Of a stretch of DNA of 64,000 nucleotides, positions 35,892 through 43,967 are shown in pieces (within the stretch, counting starts at the first letter, position 1; the number at the start of each line of letters is the position of its first letter). Below the pieces are notes generated by a model. The model was not told the origin of the DNA. It ran no database searches and saw only the letters and a list, made by a program, of their open reading frames with translations. A program made the translations under genes and the position numbers. The DNA comes from Solirubrobacter deserti (GTDB lineage: Bacteria > Actinomycetota > Thermoleophilia > Solirubrobacterales > Solirubrobacteraceae). The DNA lies in NCBI RefSeq assembly GCF_003344625.1, contig NZ_QPKJ02000010.1:62001-126000 (forward strand). Reading direction: 5' to 3'.

Positions 35892-38638
35892 AGGCGGGAC
35901 GCGAGCTGGCCGCGCGAGGAGATGCCGAGCTTGGCGTAGATGCGGGTGAGATGGACCTCGACGGTCTTGACCGAGAGCTGCAGGTCGTTGGCGACCTCGC
36001 GGTTGGAGTGGCCGGAGGCGACGAGCTGCGCGACCGTGACCTCCTGCGGCGTGAGCGCGCTCGCGTCCTCGCGCTTGAGGCGGCCGACGCCGGAGGCGCC
36101 GAGCTCGCGGTCGCAGCGGGCGACGGCCGGTGCGGCGCCGAGCTCGACGAACGTCGCGCGGGCGGCGAGGATCAGGTCCGCGGCGCTGCGGCGGCGGCGT
36201 TCGCGGCGCAGGAACTGGCCGAGCGCGAGCCGTGCCTGGGCGAGCTCGTACGGGCGTTGCAACGGCTCGGTGACCTCGACGGCGGTGGTGAACGCGTGCT
36301 CGGCGGCGTCGCGGTCGCCGCGCGTGGCTTCCAGGCGGCCGCGGACGGCGGCCAGGCGCGCCTGGGCGGGATGGTGGTCGCGCCGCTGCGCCAGCTGCTC
36401 GTGGCGCGCGAGGAAGTGGTCGGCGTCGGCGAGCCGGCCGAGGGCCACCAGCGCGTCGGCGTACAGGTGCTGCCAGGGCCAGAAGCCGGGCTCGTCGATC
36501 GCACCGTTGGGCGTGAGCGCGGCGACCGGTGCGAGTGCGTCCAGCGTCGCCTGCGCATCGCCGCGCGGCGCGTGCTGGAGCGCCTGCGCGACGCCGACGG
36601 CGAGCACGCGGTCGGGCGCGTCGGTGGGCTCGGCCTGCGCGCGGGCGGCGAGCGCATCGAGGGTCGCGAAGTCGCCGCGCGCGCCGGGCACGAGCGCGGC
36701 CGCCCACCACACGAAGATCCGCGCGGACACGTCCTCGAGCTCGGAGCCGAGCGCGATCGCGCGCTCGGCGACCGTGGTGGCCTCGTCCCAGTCGCCCGCC
36801 GCAAAGTGCGCGCGGACCAGGACGTTGAGGTGCACGACGCCGATCTCGAGCGCGCCGAGCCGCAGCTCGGTGTCGGCGGCGGCGGCGAGGTCGTCGCGGA
36901 CGCGTTGGCTCACGTCGCCGCCGGCGATCGTGAGCCAGGCGCGCATCCCGGTCAGCTGCGCGTCGTGCTCGCGGTCGCCGATCATGGCCTGGTCGAGCGT
37001 CGCGTACGCGTGCTCGCGGTGGCTCTGCCGCCACAGCGCGAGCGCGAGCGTCGCCGTCCATTCCACGGAGAGCCGGTCGTGCGGGGCGAGCGCGAGCGCG
37101 CGCCGCGCCCACTCGGCCACCTCGGCGTCCTCGAGGTGCACGAGCGCGAGGAACGCCTTGCGGTGCGCGATCGTGGCCGCCACCTCGGGCTCGGCGTCCG
37201 GGTCGCAGCGCTCCCACGCGACCGCGAGCCGGTCGCCCGCCTCGCGCACCCGGTCCCCGGCGACCGCGAGCTGGCCGAGGATGCTCTCGCGGCGCGCCGT
37301 GATCGTGCAGCGCGCGACGTCGCCGGCGTGCACGCGCGCCCACGCCACCTCGCCCGCGAGCAGCATCCAGTCGACGGCTCGCAGCAGCCGGTCCTCGCGC
37401 TGCGCGACGGTGGGGGAGAGGCGCGACGCGGCGAGCAGCGCGGACGCCGCGTCGGGCCGCTCGCGCCGGTCGCGCGCGAACGCGTCCAGCCGATCGGCGA
37501 GCTCGGCGTCGGGCCCGGCCGCGGCGGCCGCGAGATGCTTGAGCGCCACCGCCTGGTCCTCGGCGATCGCCGCCGCGACCCGGTGTAGCGAGGCGAGCCG
37601 CGCGGGCCCGACGTGGGCTTGGACGGCCGCGGCGACGAGCGGCGGCTCGAACGCGATGACGGGCAGGTCGCGCTCCCGCCGCGCCTCGACGAGGCCGGCC
37701 TGGACGGCGGCCTCGAGCGCCGCCAAAGACGCCGCGCCGGTGTGTGACGGGGCGCCGTGCGGCGCGGCGGCGAGGCCGTGCGTCGCGGCGGTGGGCGGGC
37801 CAGCGGCGAGGTCGTGGGGCCCGGCGGCGGCCGGCGTCCCGGCGGTGGGCGGGCCGGCGGCGAGGTCGTGGGGCGCGGCGGCGGGCGGGCCGCCGGCGAG
37901 GTCGTGCGGCGCGGCGGCGGCCGGCGCGGCGCTGCCCTCGGCGAGCTGCGCCGCGTCGGCGAGGCGGCAGCCGTTGCCGAGCACGGAGGCGGCCTGCACC
38001 AGCGCCCTGGCCGCGGGCGTGCACGCGGCGAGCGCGCGGCCGATCTCGGCGATCACGACGGCCGGCGCCGGAAGCGGGGCCTCGGGATCGGACGGGACGT
38101 GCGCGGCGAGCGCGCGGACGTGGCCCGGGAGTCCGCCCGTGTGCTCCCACAGGCGGCGGGCAGGGCCGTCGGCGAGGCCGGTCAGCGCGCGCACGTCGGC
38201 CTGGGTCAGCGGCGCCAGCGTCAGTCGGGTGTCGGCCAGGCGGGCGAGGCCGCGCAGGTCCGCGCCCGGGCGGGACGCGACGATCGTGAGCAGCGGCTCG
38301 TCGACGAGCCGGCGCAGCGCGAACACGAGCGCGTCGATCGACTCGGGGTCGGCCCACTGGGCGTCGTCGAGCACGAGGACGCCGGAGCGGACGGTGTCGA
38401 GCTCGCCGCCCGCGCGCCGGCGCAGCACGTCGAGGACGCCGTGCGGGATGTGGGTCTCGGTCGGCTCGCCGCTCACGCGCAGCACGCGGGTTGCGCGCGC
38501 ACCCGCGAGCCAGTGGTCGATCAGCGCCGTCTTGCCGCCGCCCGCGGGCGCCTCTACCAGCACGACCCGCGGGCAGGCAGCGGCCCGGGCAGCGTCGAGC
38601 GCCCGCAACTCCGCGTCGCGTCCGGTGAGCGTCACCAC
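35888..38638 (-). CDS. LAL/MalT-type ATPase-LuxR regulator, copy 3
   Basis: A 916-residue regulator related to those at 7045 and 14314. Walker A is APAGGGKTA (K36), with Ala in place of the usual first Gly. Walker B is SGVLVLDDAQWAD. The C-terminal HTH has HSNREVANDLQLSVKTVEVH (about 860-916). Between the ATPase and helical sensor parts is a proline/alanine-rich insertion of PHDLAAGPP repeats (about residues 238-300). It is divergent from the GH78 rhamnosidase gene, with a 164-bp shared control region, and co-transcribed with an MFS carrier, so it probably activates both. Confidence 0.9.
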   Translation of the reverse strand: MVTLTGRDAELRALDAARAAACPRVVLVEAPAGGGKTALIDHWLAGARATRVLRVSGEPTETHIPHGVLDVLRRRAGGELDTVRSGVLVLDDAQWADPESIDALVFALRRLVDEPLLTIVASRPGADLRGLARLADTRLTLAPLTQADVRALTGLADGPARRLWEHTGGLPGHVRALAAHVPSDPEAPLPAPAVVIAEIGRALAACTPAARALVQAASVLGNGCRLADAAQLAEGSAAPAAAAPHDLAGGPPAAAPHDLAAGPPTAGTPAAAGPHDLAAGPPTAATHGLAAAPHGAPSHTGAASLAALEAAVQAGLVEARRERDLPVIAFEPPLVAAAVQAHVGPARLASLHRVAAAIAEDQAVALKHLAAAAAGPDAELADRLDAFARDRRERPDAASALLAASRLSPTVAQREDRLLRAVDWMLLAGEVAWARVHAGDVARCTITARRESILGQLAVAGDRVREAGDRLAVAWERCDPDAEPEVAATIAHRKAFLALVHLEDAEVAEWARRALALAPHDRLSVEWTATLALALWRQSHREHAYATLDQAMIGDREHDAQLTGMRAWLTIAGGDVSQRVRDDLAAAADTELRLGALEIGVVHLNVLVRAHFAAGDWDEATTVAERAIALGSELEDVSARIFVWWAAALVPGARGDFATLDALAARAQAEPTDAPDRVLAVGVAQALQHAPRGDAQATLDALAPVAALTPNGAIDEPGFWPWQHLYADALVALGRLADADHFLARHEQLAQRRDHHPAQARLAAVRGRLEATRGDRDAAEHAFTTAVEVTEPLQRPYELAQARLALGQFLRRERRRRSAADLILAARATFVELGAAPAVARCDRELGASGVGRLKREDASALTPQEVTVAQLVASGHSNREVANDLQLSVKTVEVHLTRIYAKLGISSRGQLASRL
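37770..37925 (-). repeat. Pro/Ala-rich tandem repeats in LAL regulator copy 3
   Basis: Imperfect units encoding PHDLAAGPPTA occur at least three times within about 156 bp, separated by Ala/Gly/Thr-rich spacers. They form a probable flexible linker absent from the two paralogues. Confidence 0.75.
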
Positions 38639-38747
38639 GGTCGCGCCAACTATCCCGTACGCCGCAACCCCTATGCGAGCCGGGAAAAGTGTGGGGAAAT
38701 CATTGATGCGTCAGTTTCGCTCGACCAGTAGACACACGTGCTGGTTC

Positions 38748-38782
38748 GATCGGTTCGGTTGCGTTAGGCGAGCAAACCGATC
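38748..38782. promoter_or_regulatory. 8-bp inverted repeat, candidate operator of the GH78 gene
   Basis: GATCGGTT (38748-38755) and AACCGATC (38775-38782) are perfect inverted arms 19 bp apart. TTCG half-sites flank and follow the left arm (TTCGATCGGTTCGG). It lies in the 164-bp region between LAL copy 3 and the GH78 gene, close to the start codon. Confidence 0.5.
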
Positions 38783-38784
38783 AA

Positions 38785-38820
38785 ATGCGAGCGAGGAGAG
38801 CAATGCGAGTGAGGAGAGCG
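38785..38820 (+). repeat. 18-bp tandem duplication of ribosome site and start codon
   Basis: ATGCGAGCGAGGAGAGCA (38785-38802) is followed directly by ATGCGAGTGAGGAGAGCG (38803-38820), 16 of 18 identical. Each unit holds an ATG and a GAGGAGAG ribosome site. The first unit's ribosome site serves the second ATG. Confidence 0.9.
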
Positions 38821-41800
38821 GCCGTCGCAGTGTGCGCGGCCTTGGCGGTGAGCGCCGCGCCCGCGTACGGGGCGAGCGTCCAGGTCACCGGTTTGGAGAC
38901 CAACGCGGCGGCGACGCCGCTGGGCATCGACGACGCGACGCCGGAGCTGCGCTGGCGGCTGGAGAGCGCGGATCGCGGCGTCAAGCCGACGAGCTACCGC
39001 GTCGTCGTGGCCACCACCGCCGCGAAGGCCGCGGCCGGCGACGGAGACGTGTGGGACTCGGGCACCGTGGCGTCATCGGCGTTGAGCACGGACTACGCCG
39101 GCCCGGCGCTCAAGTCGCGCACGCGCTACTTCTGGTCGGTCAAGGCGGCCGGCTCGGACTGGGCGCCCGCAACCTGGTTCGAGACCGCGTACCTCACCCC
39201 CGCGGAGTGGAAGGGCACGTGGATCAGCGGCCCGGCGCGCACGCCCGCGCACCTCACCAACGCCGAGGCGAGCGCGGACGACGCCTGCTGCCTGCAGGGC
39301 AACACGACGCTCACGCAGGCCGCCGCGGCCGGGGACAAGGTCCTGCGGATCGCGTCCAACGTCGGCTTCGCCCCGGGCAAGACGATCACCGTCGGTGACG
39401 AATCGGTCACGCTCGAGGCTGTCGGCACGGGCGCCGGTTCGACCACCACCGCAGCACCGGTCGCCGCCGGCGACACCAACGTCAAGGTGGTCTCCGTCAA
39501 CAACTTCGCGCCCGGCGCGCAGCTCACGATCGGCAGCCAGACCGTGACGGTCACCGAGGTCGGCACGGCCGCGGGCAACGCGACCACGCTGTTCGCGCCC
39601 GTCGCAGCCGGCGCCACCAACGTCAAGGTCACGAGCACGAACGGGTTCGCCGTCGGCGCCGCCGCCCTGATCGACGGCGAGGTGCGCACGGTGACGGCCG
39701 TCGGCACGCAGGGCCGCGCGACGACGCTCGCGGCGGCCGTGCCCGCCGGTGCCACCAACATCCGCGTGGCGAGCGTCCAGGGCTGGAACGCCGGTGACAC
39801 CGTCGTCCTCGGCAGCGAGTCCTACACGGTCGCGACCGTCGGCTCGGCCGGCGCCGAGGGCAGCGGCGTCACGCTCACCGCGCCGACCACGGCCGAGTAC
39901 GCCAACGGCGCCGCCGTACGCATGCTCGGCACGGGCATCACGCTCAGCGCGCCGCTCACCTCCGCCCACGCCCAGGGCGCCGCCACGCGCGGCCTCGGCA
40001 CCGGCATCACGGTCAGCCCCGCGCTCAACGCCGCCGACGCCGGCGCCACGGTCACCACGCCCGGCACGGGCCTCGCCCTCACCGCCGGGCTGACCAAGGC
40101 GCACGCGAGCGGCACCGCCGTCGTCGGCCCCGCGCCGACCGACTGGTGCCGCCCGTCCAACGGCGCCACGCTCTCAGGCACCTGCAAGGAGATCCGCCCG
40201 GTCCCGTACCTGCGCAAGGCGTTCACCGTCTCCTCCGAGCACGGCGCCGTCACCAAGGCCCGCGTCTACGCGTCCGGCCTCGGCTGGAACGACATGACGC
40301 TCAACGGCACCAAGACCTCCGAGCGCACGTTCCTGGACCCGGGCTTCACCAGCTACGACAAGACCGTCTTCTACACGACCGACGACGTCACCGGCCTCGT
40401 CAAGCCGGGCGAGAACGTGCTCGCCACCCAGCTCGGCTCCGGCCAGTACGACAACGAGACGACGTCCGGCAACTGGGGCTGGTCGAGCGCCGAGTGGCGC
40501 GCCAACCCGACGCTCAAGGCCGACCTCGTCATCACGTTCGCGGACGGCACCGAGCAGGTCATCAAGTCCGACGAGACGTGGAAGACCAGCGACGCGGGGC
40601 CGATCCGCTACGACAACCACTATCTGGGCGAGACCTACGACGCTCGCAAGGAGATCAGCGGCTGGTCGGCCCCCGGCTTCGACGCGTCCAACTGGGCCGA
40701 CGCCCGCACCGTCCCCGGCCCGACGGGCAAGCTGATCGCCCAGGAGCTCGAGCGCACGTCGCTGATCGCGAACCACCCCGCGGGCACGCGCTCCGAGCCC
40801 CGTCCCGGCGTGATCCTCTACGACACCGGCCAGCAGTACGCGGGCTGGGCGACGACCACCGTCACCGGCGCCCCCGCGGGCACCGTGATCCAGATCCGCT
40901 ACGCCGAGAAGCTCGGCACGGACGGGCTGGTCTCGATCTCCGGCTACGCGCCCGCCGGCCAGATCCAGACGGACTACTACATCTCCAAGGGCCCGCAGGC
41001 CCAGACCTGGACGCCGCGCTTCACCTACAAGGGCTTCCAGTGGGTGCAGATCAGCGCCGTCGGCGGCACCGCGCTGCCCGACGGCGTCAACGTCACCGTC
41101 GACTCGGTGCAGGAGATCCGCGAGCCGCTGGCGCCGACCGGCGTCTTCAGCTCCTCCAGCGACCTCGTGAACCTGATCGAGCGCAACATCCGCTCCTCGA
41201 TCGCCGAGAACTACGTGTCCGGCGTCATCACCGACACGCCCACCTACGAGAAGAACGGCTGGGCCGGTGACGCGCAGCTGTCGGCGCCGATCGCGTCGCT
41301 GCAGTTCGACACCGAGCGCCACTTCGAGAAGTCCTCGATCGACATGGTCGACGACCAGCGCGAGTCGGGTGAGGTCCCGCTCGTGTCGCCGGGCACCAAG
41401 AACTACGGCTACGAGGGCGGCCCGGCGTTCAAGCCCGCGAACGCCGCCGCGACCCCGATCTGGGACGCGTACTGGTTCGTCGTCCCGTGGGAGGGCTACC
41501 TGCGCTACGGCGACAAGGAGTCGCTCGCGCGCACCTATCCGGGCATGCGCCAGTACCTGCTCAACTGGCTCACGAAGTGGTTCTCCTCCGACGGGGACCA
41601 GTACGCGTACACGCTCAGCTCCGGCCTGGGCGACTGGTGCGTCCCGACCGGCGCGGACGCCCCGCTGGGCGCCGGCACGCGCTTCAACACGCCGACGATC
41701 ATCGCCCCGTCCTCGACCGCGTACGTCGCCTACATGGCGAAGATCGCGGCCGACTCGGCACGCGCGCTGGGCAAGGATCCGGCCGAGCTGGACGCGCTGT

Positions 41801-42969
41801 ACGAGAACGTCAAGGACGACTTCAACGCGAAGTGGTGGGACGCGTCGGTCGGCTACTACCGCGAGAACGGGACGCAGCCGCTGGTGCAGTCGATGCAGGT
41901 GCTGCCGCTGGCGTTCGGGCTCGTCCCGCCGGAGCGCCGCCGCGCGCTGCAGGAGAAGCTCGTCTACGACGTGCTGGTCACCCGTGAGGGGCACCAGATG
42001 ACGGGCATCGCGGGCGCGCGCTGGATCTACCCGGTGCTGCAGGAGGCCGCCGAGGAGGGCGTGCCGGATGCGGCCAAGGCGGCGTACACGATCGCGCAGC
42101 AGACGACCTACCCGTCCTACGGCCGCTGGGCGGTGGAGCTGGGGTGGACGTCGCTGGGCGAGTACTGGGAGCAGTCGAGCCGCACGCGCAATCACCACAT
42201 GTTCGGCTCGATCGGGCAGTGGTTCTACGAAGGCCTGGTGGGCATGAAGCCGACCAAGCCGGCGTACGAGCAGATCGAGTTCAAGCCGCTGATCGCCGAC
42301 GACGCGAAGCTCAACCAGGCGTCGGCGTCCTACGAGTCCGTGCGCGGCACCGTCGCCTCCTCGTGGAAGAAGACGGCCGGCGGCCTGCAGCTGAACGTGA
42401 AGGTGCCGGCGGGCGCGACGGGCCGCGTGTACGTGCCCGCGACCGATCCGGCCAAGGTCGGCGAGGTCGGCTCGGGCACGCCGCTGGTGGCCTCTGAGGC
42501 GCCGGGCGTCGACCTGGTCGGCATCTCGGGCTCGCACGTGGTCTACGAGGTCGGCTCGGGCGCCTACGCGTTCCGCACCGGGCCGGGTGAGTTCGCCGCC
42601 ACGTCGGTGGACGGCAGGGTCGGCGGCACCGTCCCGGCGACGCTCGCGCTGACGCTGGACGGGGCGGCGACGTTCGATCCGTTCATCCCGGGCACGGCCA
42701 GGGACTACACGGCGAAGACGTTCGCGAACGTCATCTCCACCGCCGGCAACGCGACGCTCTCGGTCAGCGATCCCGGCCGCATGACCAACGGCGCGTTCAC
42801 GCTCGCCGAGCCGCTGCGCGTGGCGTTCTCGAAGTCGTCGTGGACCGCGCCGGTCTCCAACGAGAAGGTCGACGTCGAGTTCAAGCAGCTCATCAAGGCC
42901 AACGACCCGCTGCGCACGGGGACGTACAGCAAGACGCTGACGTTCACGCTGTCGACGACGCAGCCCTAG
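38803..42969 (+). CDS. Secreted GH78 alpha-L-rhamnosidase with repeat insertion
   Basis: A 1388-residue secreted inverting rhamnosidase. Signal peptide to about residue 25; N-terminal beta-domain with ATPELRWRLES and WKGTWISGP; an inserted repeat block (about 167-441); then PYLRKAFTV, SGLGWNDMTLNG and LDPGFTSYDKTVFYTTDDV. The (alpha/alpha)6 barrel carries ITDTPTYEKNGWAGDAQ, with probable general acid E816, and SLGEYWEQ, with probable base E1120 (aligned to the Streptomyces avermitilis Rha78A pattern), then NHHMFGSIGQWFYEGLVG. The shared module covers 1274-1388. ATG at 38803 is chosen for its GAGGAGAG site; ATG at 38785 is in frame too. It ends in a hairpin inside the convergent gene. Confidence 0.93.
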   Translation: MRVRRAAVAVCAALAVSAAPAYGASVQVTGLETNAAATPLGIDDATPELRWRLESADRGVKPTSYRVVVATTAAKAAAGDGDVWDSGTVASSALSTDYAGPALKSRTRYFWSVKAAGSDWAPATWFETAYLTPAEWKGTWISGPARTPAHLTNAEASADDACCLQGNTTLTQAAAAGDKVLRIASNVGFAPGKTITVGDESVTLEAVGTGAGSTTTAAPVAAGDTNVKVVSVNNFAPGAQLTIGSQTVTVTEVGTAAGNATTLFAPVAAGATNVKVTSTNGFAVGAAALIDGEVRTVTAVGTQGRATTLAAAVPAGATNIRVASVQGWNAGDTVVLGSESYTVATVGSAGAEGSGVTLTAPTTAEYANGAAVRMLGTGITLSAPLTSAHAQGAATRGLGTGITVSPALNAADAGATVTTPGTGLALTAGLTKAHASGTAVVGPAPTDWCRPSNGATLSGTCKEIRPVPYLRKAFTVSSEHGAVTKARVYASGLGWNDMTLNGTKTSERTFLDPGFTSYDKTVFYTTDDVTGLVKPGENVLATQLGSGQYDNETTSGNWGWSSAEWRANPTLKADLVITFADGTEQVIKSDETWKTSDAGPIRYDNHYLGETYDARKEISGWSAPGFDASNWADARTVPGPTGKLIAQELERTSLIANHPAGTRSEPRPGVILYDTGQQYAGWATTTVTGAPAGTVIQIRYAEKLGTDGLVSISGYAPAGQIQTDYYISKGPQAQTWTPRFTYKGFQWVQISAVGGTALPDGVNVTVDSVQEIREPLAPTGVFSSSSDLVNLIERNIRSSIAENYVSGVITDTPTYEKNGWAGDAQLSAPIASLQFDTERHFEKSSIDMVDDQRESGEVPLVSPGTKNYGYEGGPAFKPANAAATPIWDAYWFVVPWEGYLRYGDKESLARTYPGMRQYLLNWLTKWFSSDGDQYAYTLSSGLGDWCVPTGADAPLGAGTRFNTPTIIAPSSTAYVAYMAKIAADSARALGKDPAELDALYENVKDDFNAKWWDASVGYYRENGTQPLVQSMQVLPLAFGLVPPERRRALQEKLVYDVLVTREGHQMTGIAGARWIYPVLQEAAEEGVPDAAKAAYTIAQQTTYPSYGRWAVELGWTSLGEYWEQSSRTRNHHMFGSIGQWFYEGLVGMKPTKPAYEQIEFKPLIADDAKLNQASASYESVRGTVASSWKKTAGGLQLNVKVPAGATGRVYVPATDPAKVGEVGSGTPLVASEAPGVDLVGISGSHVVYEVGSGAYAFRTGPGEFAATSVDGRVGGTVPATLALTLDGAATFDPFIPGTARDYTAKTFANVISTAGNATLSVSDPGRMTNGAFTLAEPLRVAFSKSSWTAPVSNEKVDVEFKQLIKANDPLRTGTYSKTLTFTLSTTQP
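39301..40125 (+). repeat. Protein repeat block inserted in the GH78 beta-domain
   Basis: Four units of about 45 residues (about 39301-39855), each with a core like VAAGATNVKVTSTNGFAVG followed by a TVTAVGT end. Four shorter units of about 22 residues then follow (about 39859-40125), with core GTGITLSAPLTSAHAQGAA. The block interrupts the usual junction between the W-x-W-I strand and the P-x-LRKxF strand of GH78. Confidence 0.8.
42903..42953 (+). repeat. 51-bp sequence identical to 14198-14248
   Basis: Second copy of the identical stretch, in the last part of the GH78 gene. Two unrelated catalytic folds (GH106 and GH78) thus carry the same DNA at their 3' ends, pointing to duplication or gene conversion of the module. 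Confidence 0.9.
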
Positions 42970-43858
42970 TCGCCACCTGCACCGGCGGCCACGTCCATTG
43001 CCAGACGTGGCCGCCGGGCGGGCGGGTGAAGCGGATCGTGCCGCGCGTGCCCTCGACGGTCACGCGCGACCACGGCGCACCCGTGCGCAGCTGCTCGGCC
43101 AGCACGAGGATCGCGTCGTAGCCCTCGAGGGCGACGAACGAGGGCGCGCCGCCCAGGGCGGCCTCGACGCGGTCCCCGAGCGGCGTGAGCCGGTCGGCGC
43201 GGTAGCGCAGGAACGGGATGGCGGCGCCCCACTCGGCCAGCTCCGGCTGGCCGGCGGGCGCGCCGATCAGGATGCCGGAGAGGCGCGAATCTTCTCGGAT
43301 GGCCGTGACCAGTGGCTCGGCGTCGCCGACCAGCAGCAGGACGGCGGTGGCGCCGGACTCGCCGAGCGCGTCGAGGTCCAGCTCGATGACGGTGCCGCCG
43401 CGCGCGGCGAGGTGCTCGCGCAGGATGCGGGTTCCGGCGGCCCAATAGACGCTCGGCTCGGCGATGACGGCGATTCGGCGGTGGCCCGCGGCGAGCAGGA
43501 AGTCGGCGTAGATGCGCCAGCCGTGCGACTGCGCCGGCGCGAGGCGCGCGACGTGGTCGGTCGGGTGATCGGTGAGCGCGTCGATGACCGCCGAGGAGCA
43601 CAGGAACGGGAGGCCGCGGGCGTCGGCGCGGGCGGCGGCCGCGCGGGCGACGACGCTGTGGAACTCGCCCGCGACGGCCGCGAGGCCCAGGTCGGCGAAC
43701 TCGTCGACGGCCGCCGCGGCGCGGGCGGGGTCGCCGGCGGTGTCGCGCACCACGAGCTGCACTTCGAGCTCGCGCGCGGCCAGCTCGAGCCCGGTGAGCA
43801 GGTGCCGGCCGTGCTCGGCCCAGCCTGGGGGAGAGAGGGGAACCAGCGCGCCGATCAT
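42944..43858 (-). CDS. Periplasmic-binding-protein-like protein without signal peptide
   Basis: A 304-residue protein of the branched-chain amino-acid/amide receptor fold (Peripla_BP_6-like): IGALVPLSPPGWAEHGRHLLTG at the start, LPFLCSSAVIDALT, RIYADFLLAAGHRRIAVIAEP and ALEGYDAILVLAEQL. There is no signal peptide or lipobox from ATG 43858; extending to 43921 adds only a polar stretch. It may be a cytoplasmic ligand sensor rather than a transporter receptor, but no HTH domain is attached. The last 26 bp overlap the end of the convergent GH78 gene and a long hairpin lies in its 3' coding region. Confidence 0.7.
   Translation of the reverse strand: MIGALVPLSPPGWAEHGRHLLTGLELAARELEVQLVVRDTAGDPARAAAAVDEFADLGLAAVAGEFHSVVARAAAARADARGLPFLCSSAVIDALTDHPTDHVARLAPAQSHGWRIYADFLLAAGHRRIAVIAEPSVYWAAGTRILREHLAARGGTVIELDLDALGESGATAVLLLVGDAEPLVTAIREDSRLSGILIGAPAGQPELAEWGAAIPFLRYRADRLTPLGDRVEAALGGAPSFVALEGYDAILVLAEQLRTGAPWSRVTVEGTRGTIRFTRPPGGHVWQWTWPPVQVATRAASSTA
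42982..43017. terminator. 14-bp perfect hairpin after GH78, inside the convergent gene
   Basis: CCGGCGGCCACGTC (42982-42995) and GACGTGGCCGCCGG (43004-43017) pair perfectly around an 8-nt loop, 13 bp after the GH78 stop. The convergent gene at 42944-43858 is coding through it, so one DNA segment serves as hairpin and as codons (GGHVWQWTWPP region). Confidence 0.75.
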
Positions 43859-43967
43859 GCCCGGCGATGGTCGTGGACGCCGTGTCGATCCACCAGTGCC
43901 CTGGCGGTCGACGCTCGTCAAGATCCGGCCGACTCGCCGATCCTGACGCCGCGCAGCGCGATGCGCA

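Noticed and set aside
35940..39398. An 1152-codon open frame on the plus strand
   Set aside because: Composition is Ser/Arg/Ala without motifs, and it is exactly opposite the LAL regulator, whose Walker and HTH motifs are clear.
39301..40125. Regular repeats that could suggest a CRISPR array
   Set aside because: The units are imperfect, contiguous and in one open reading frame; there are no unique spacers and no cas genes.
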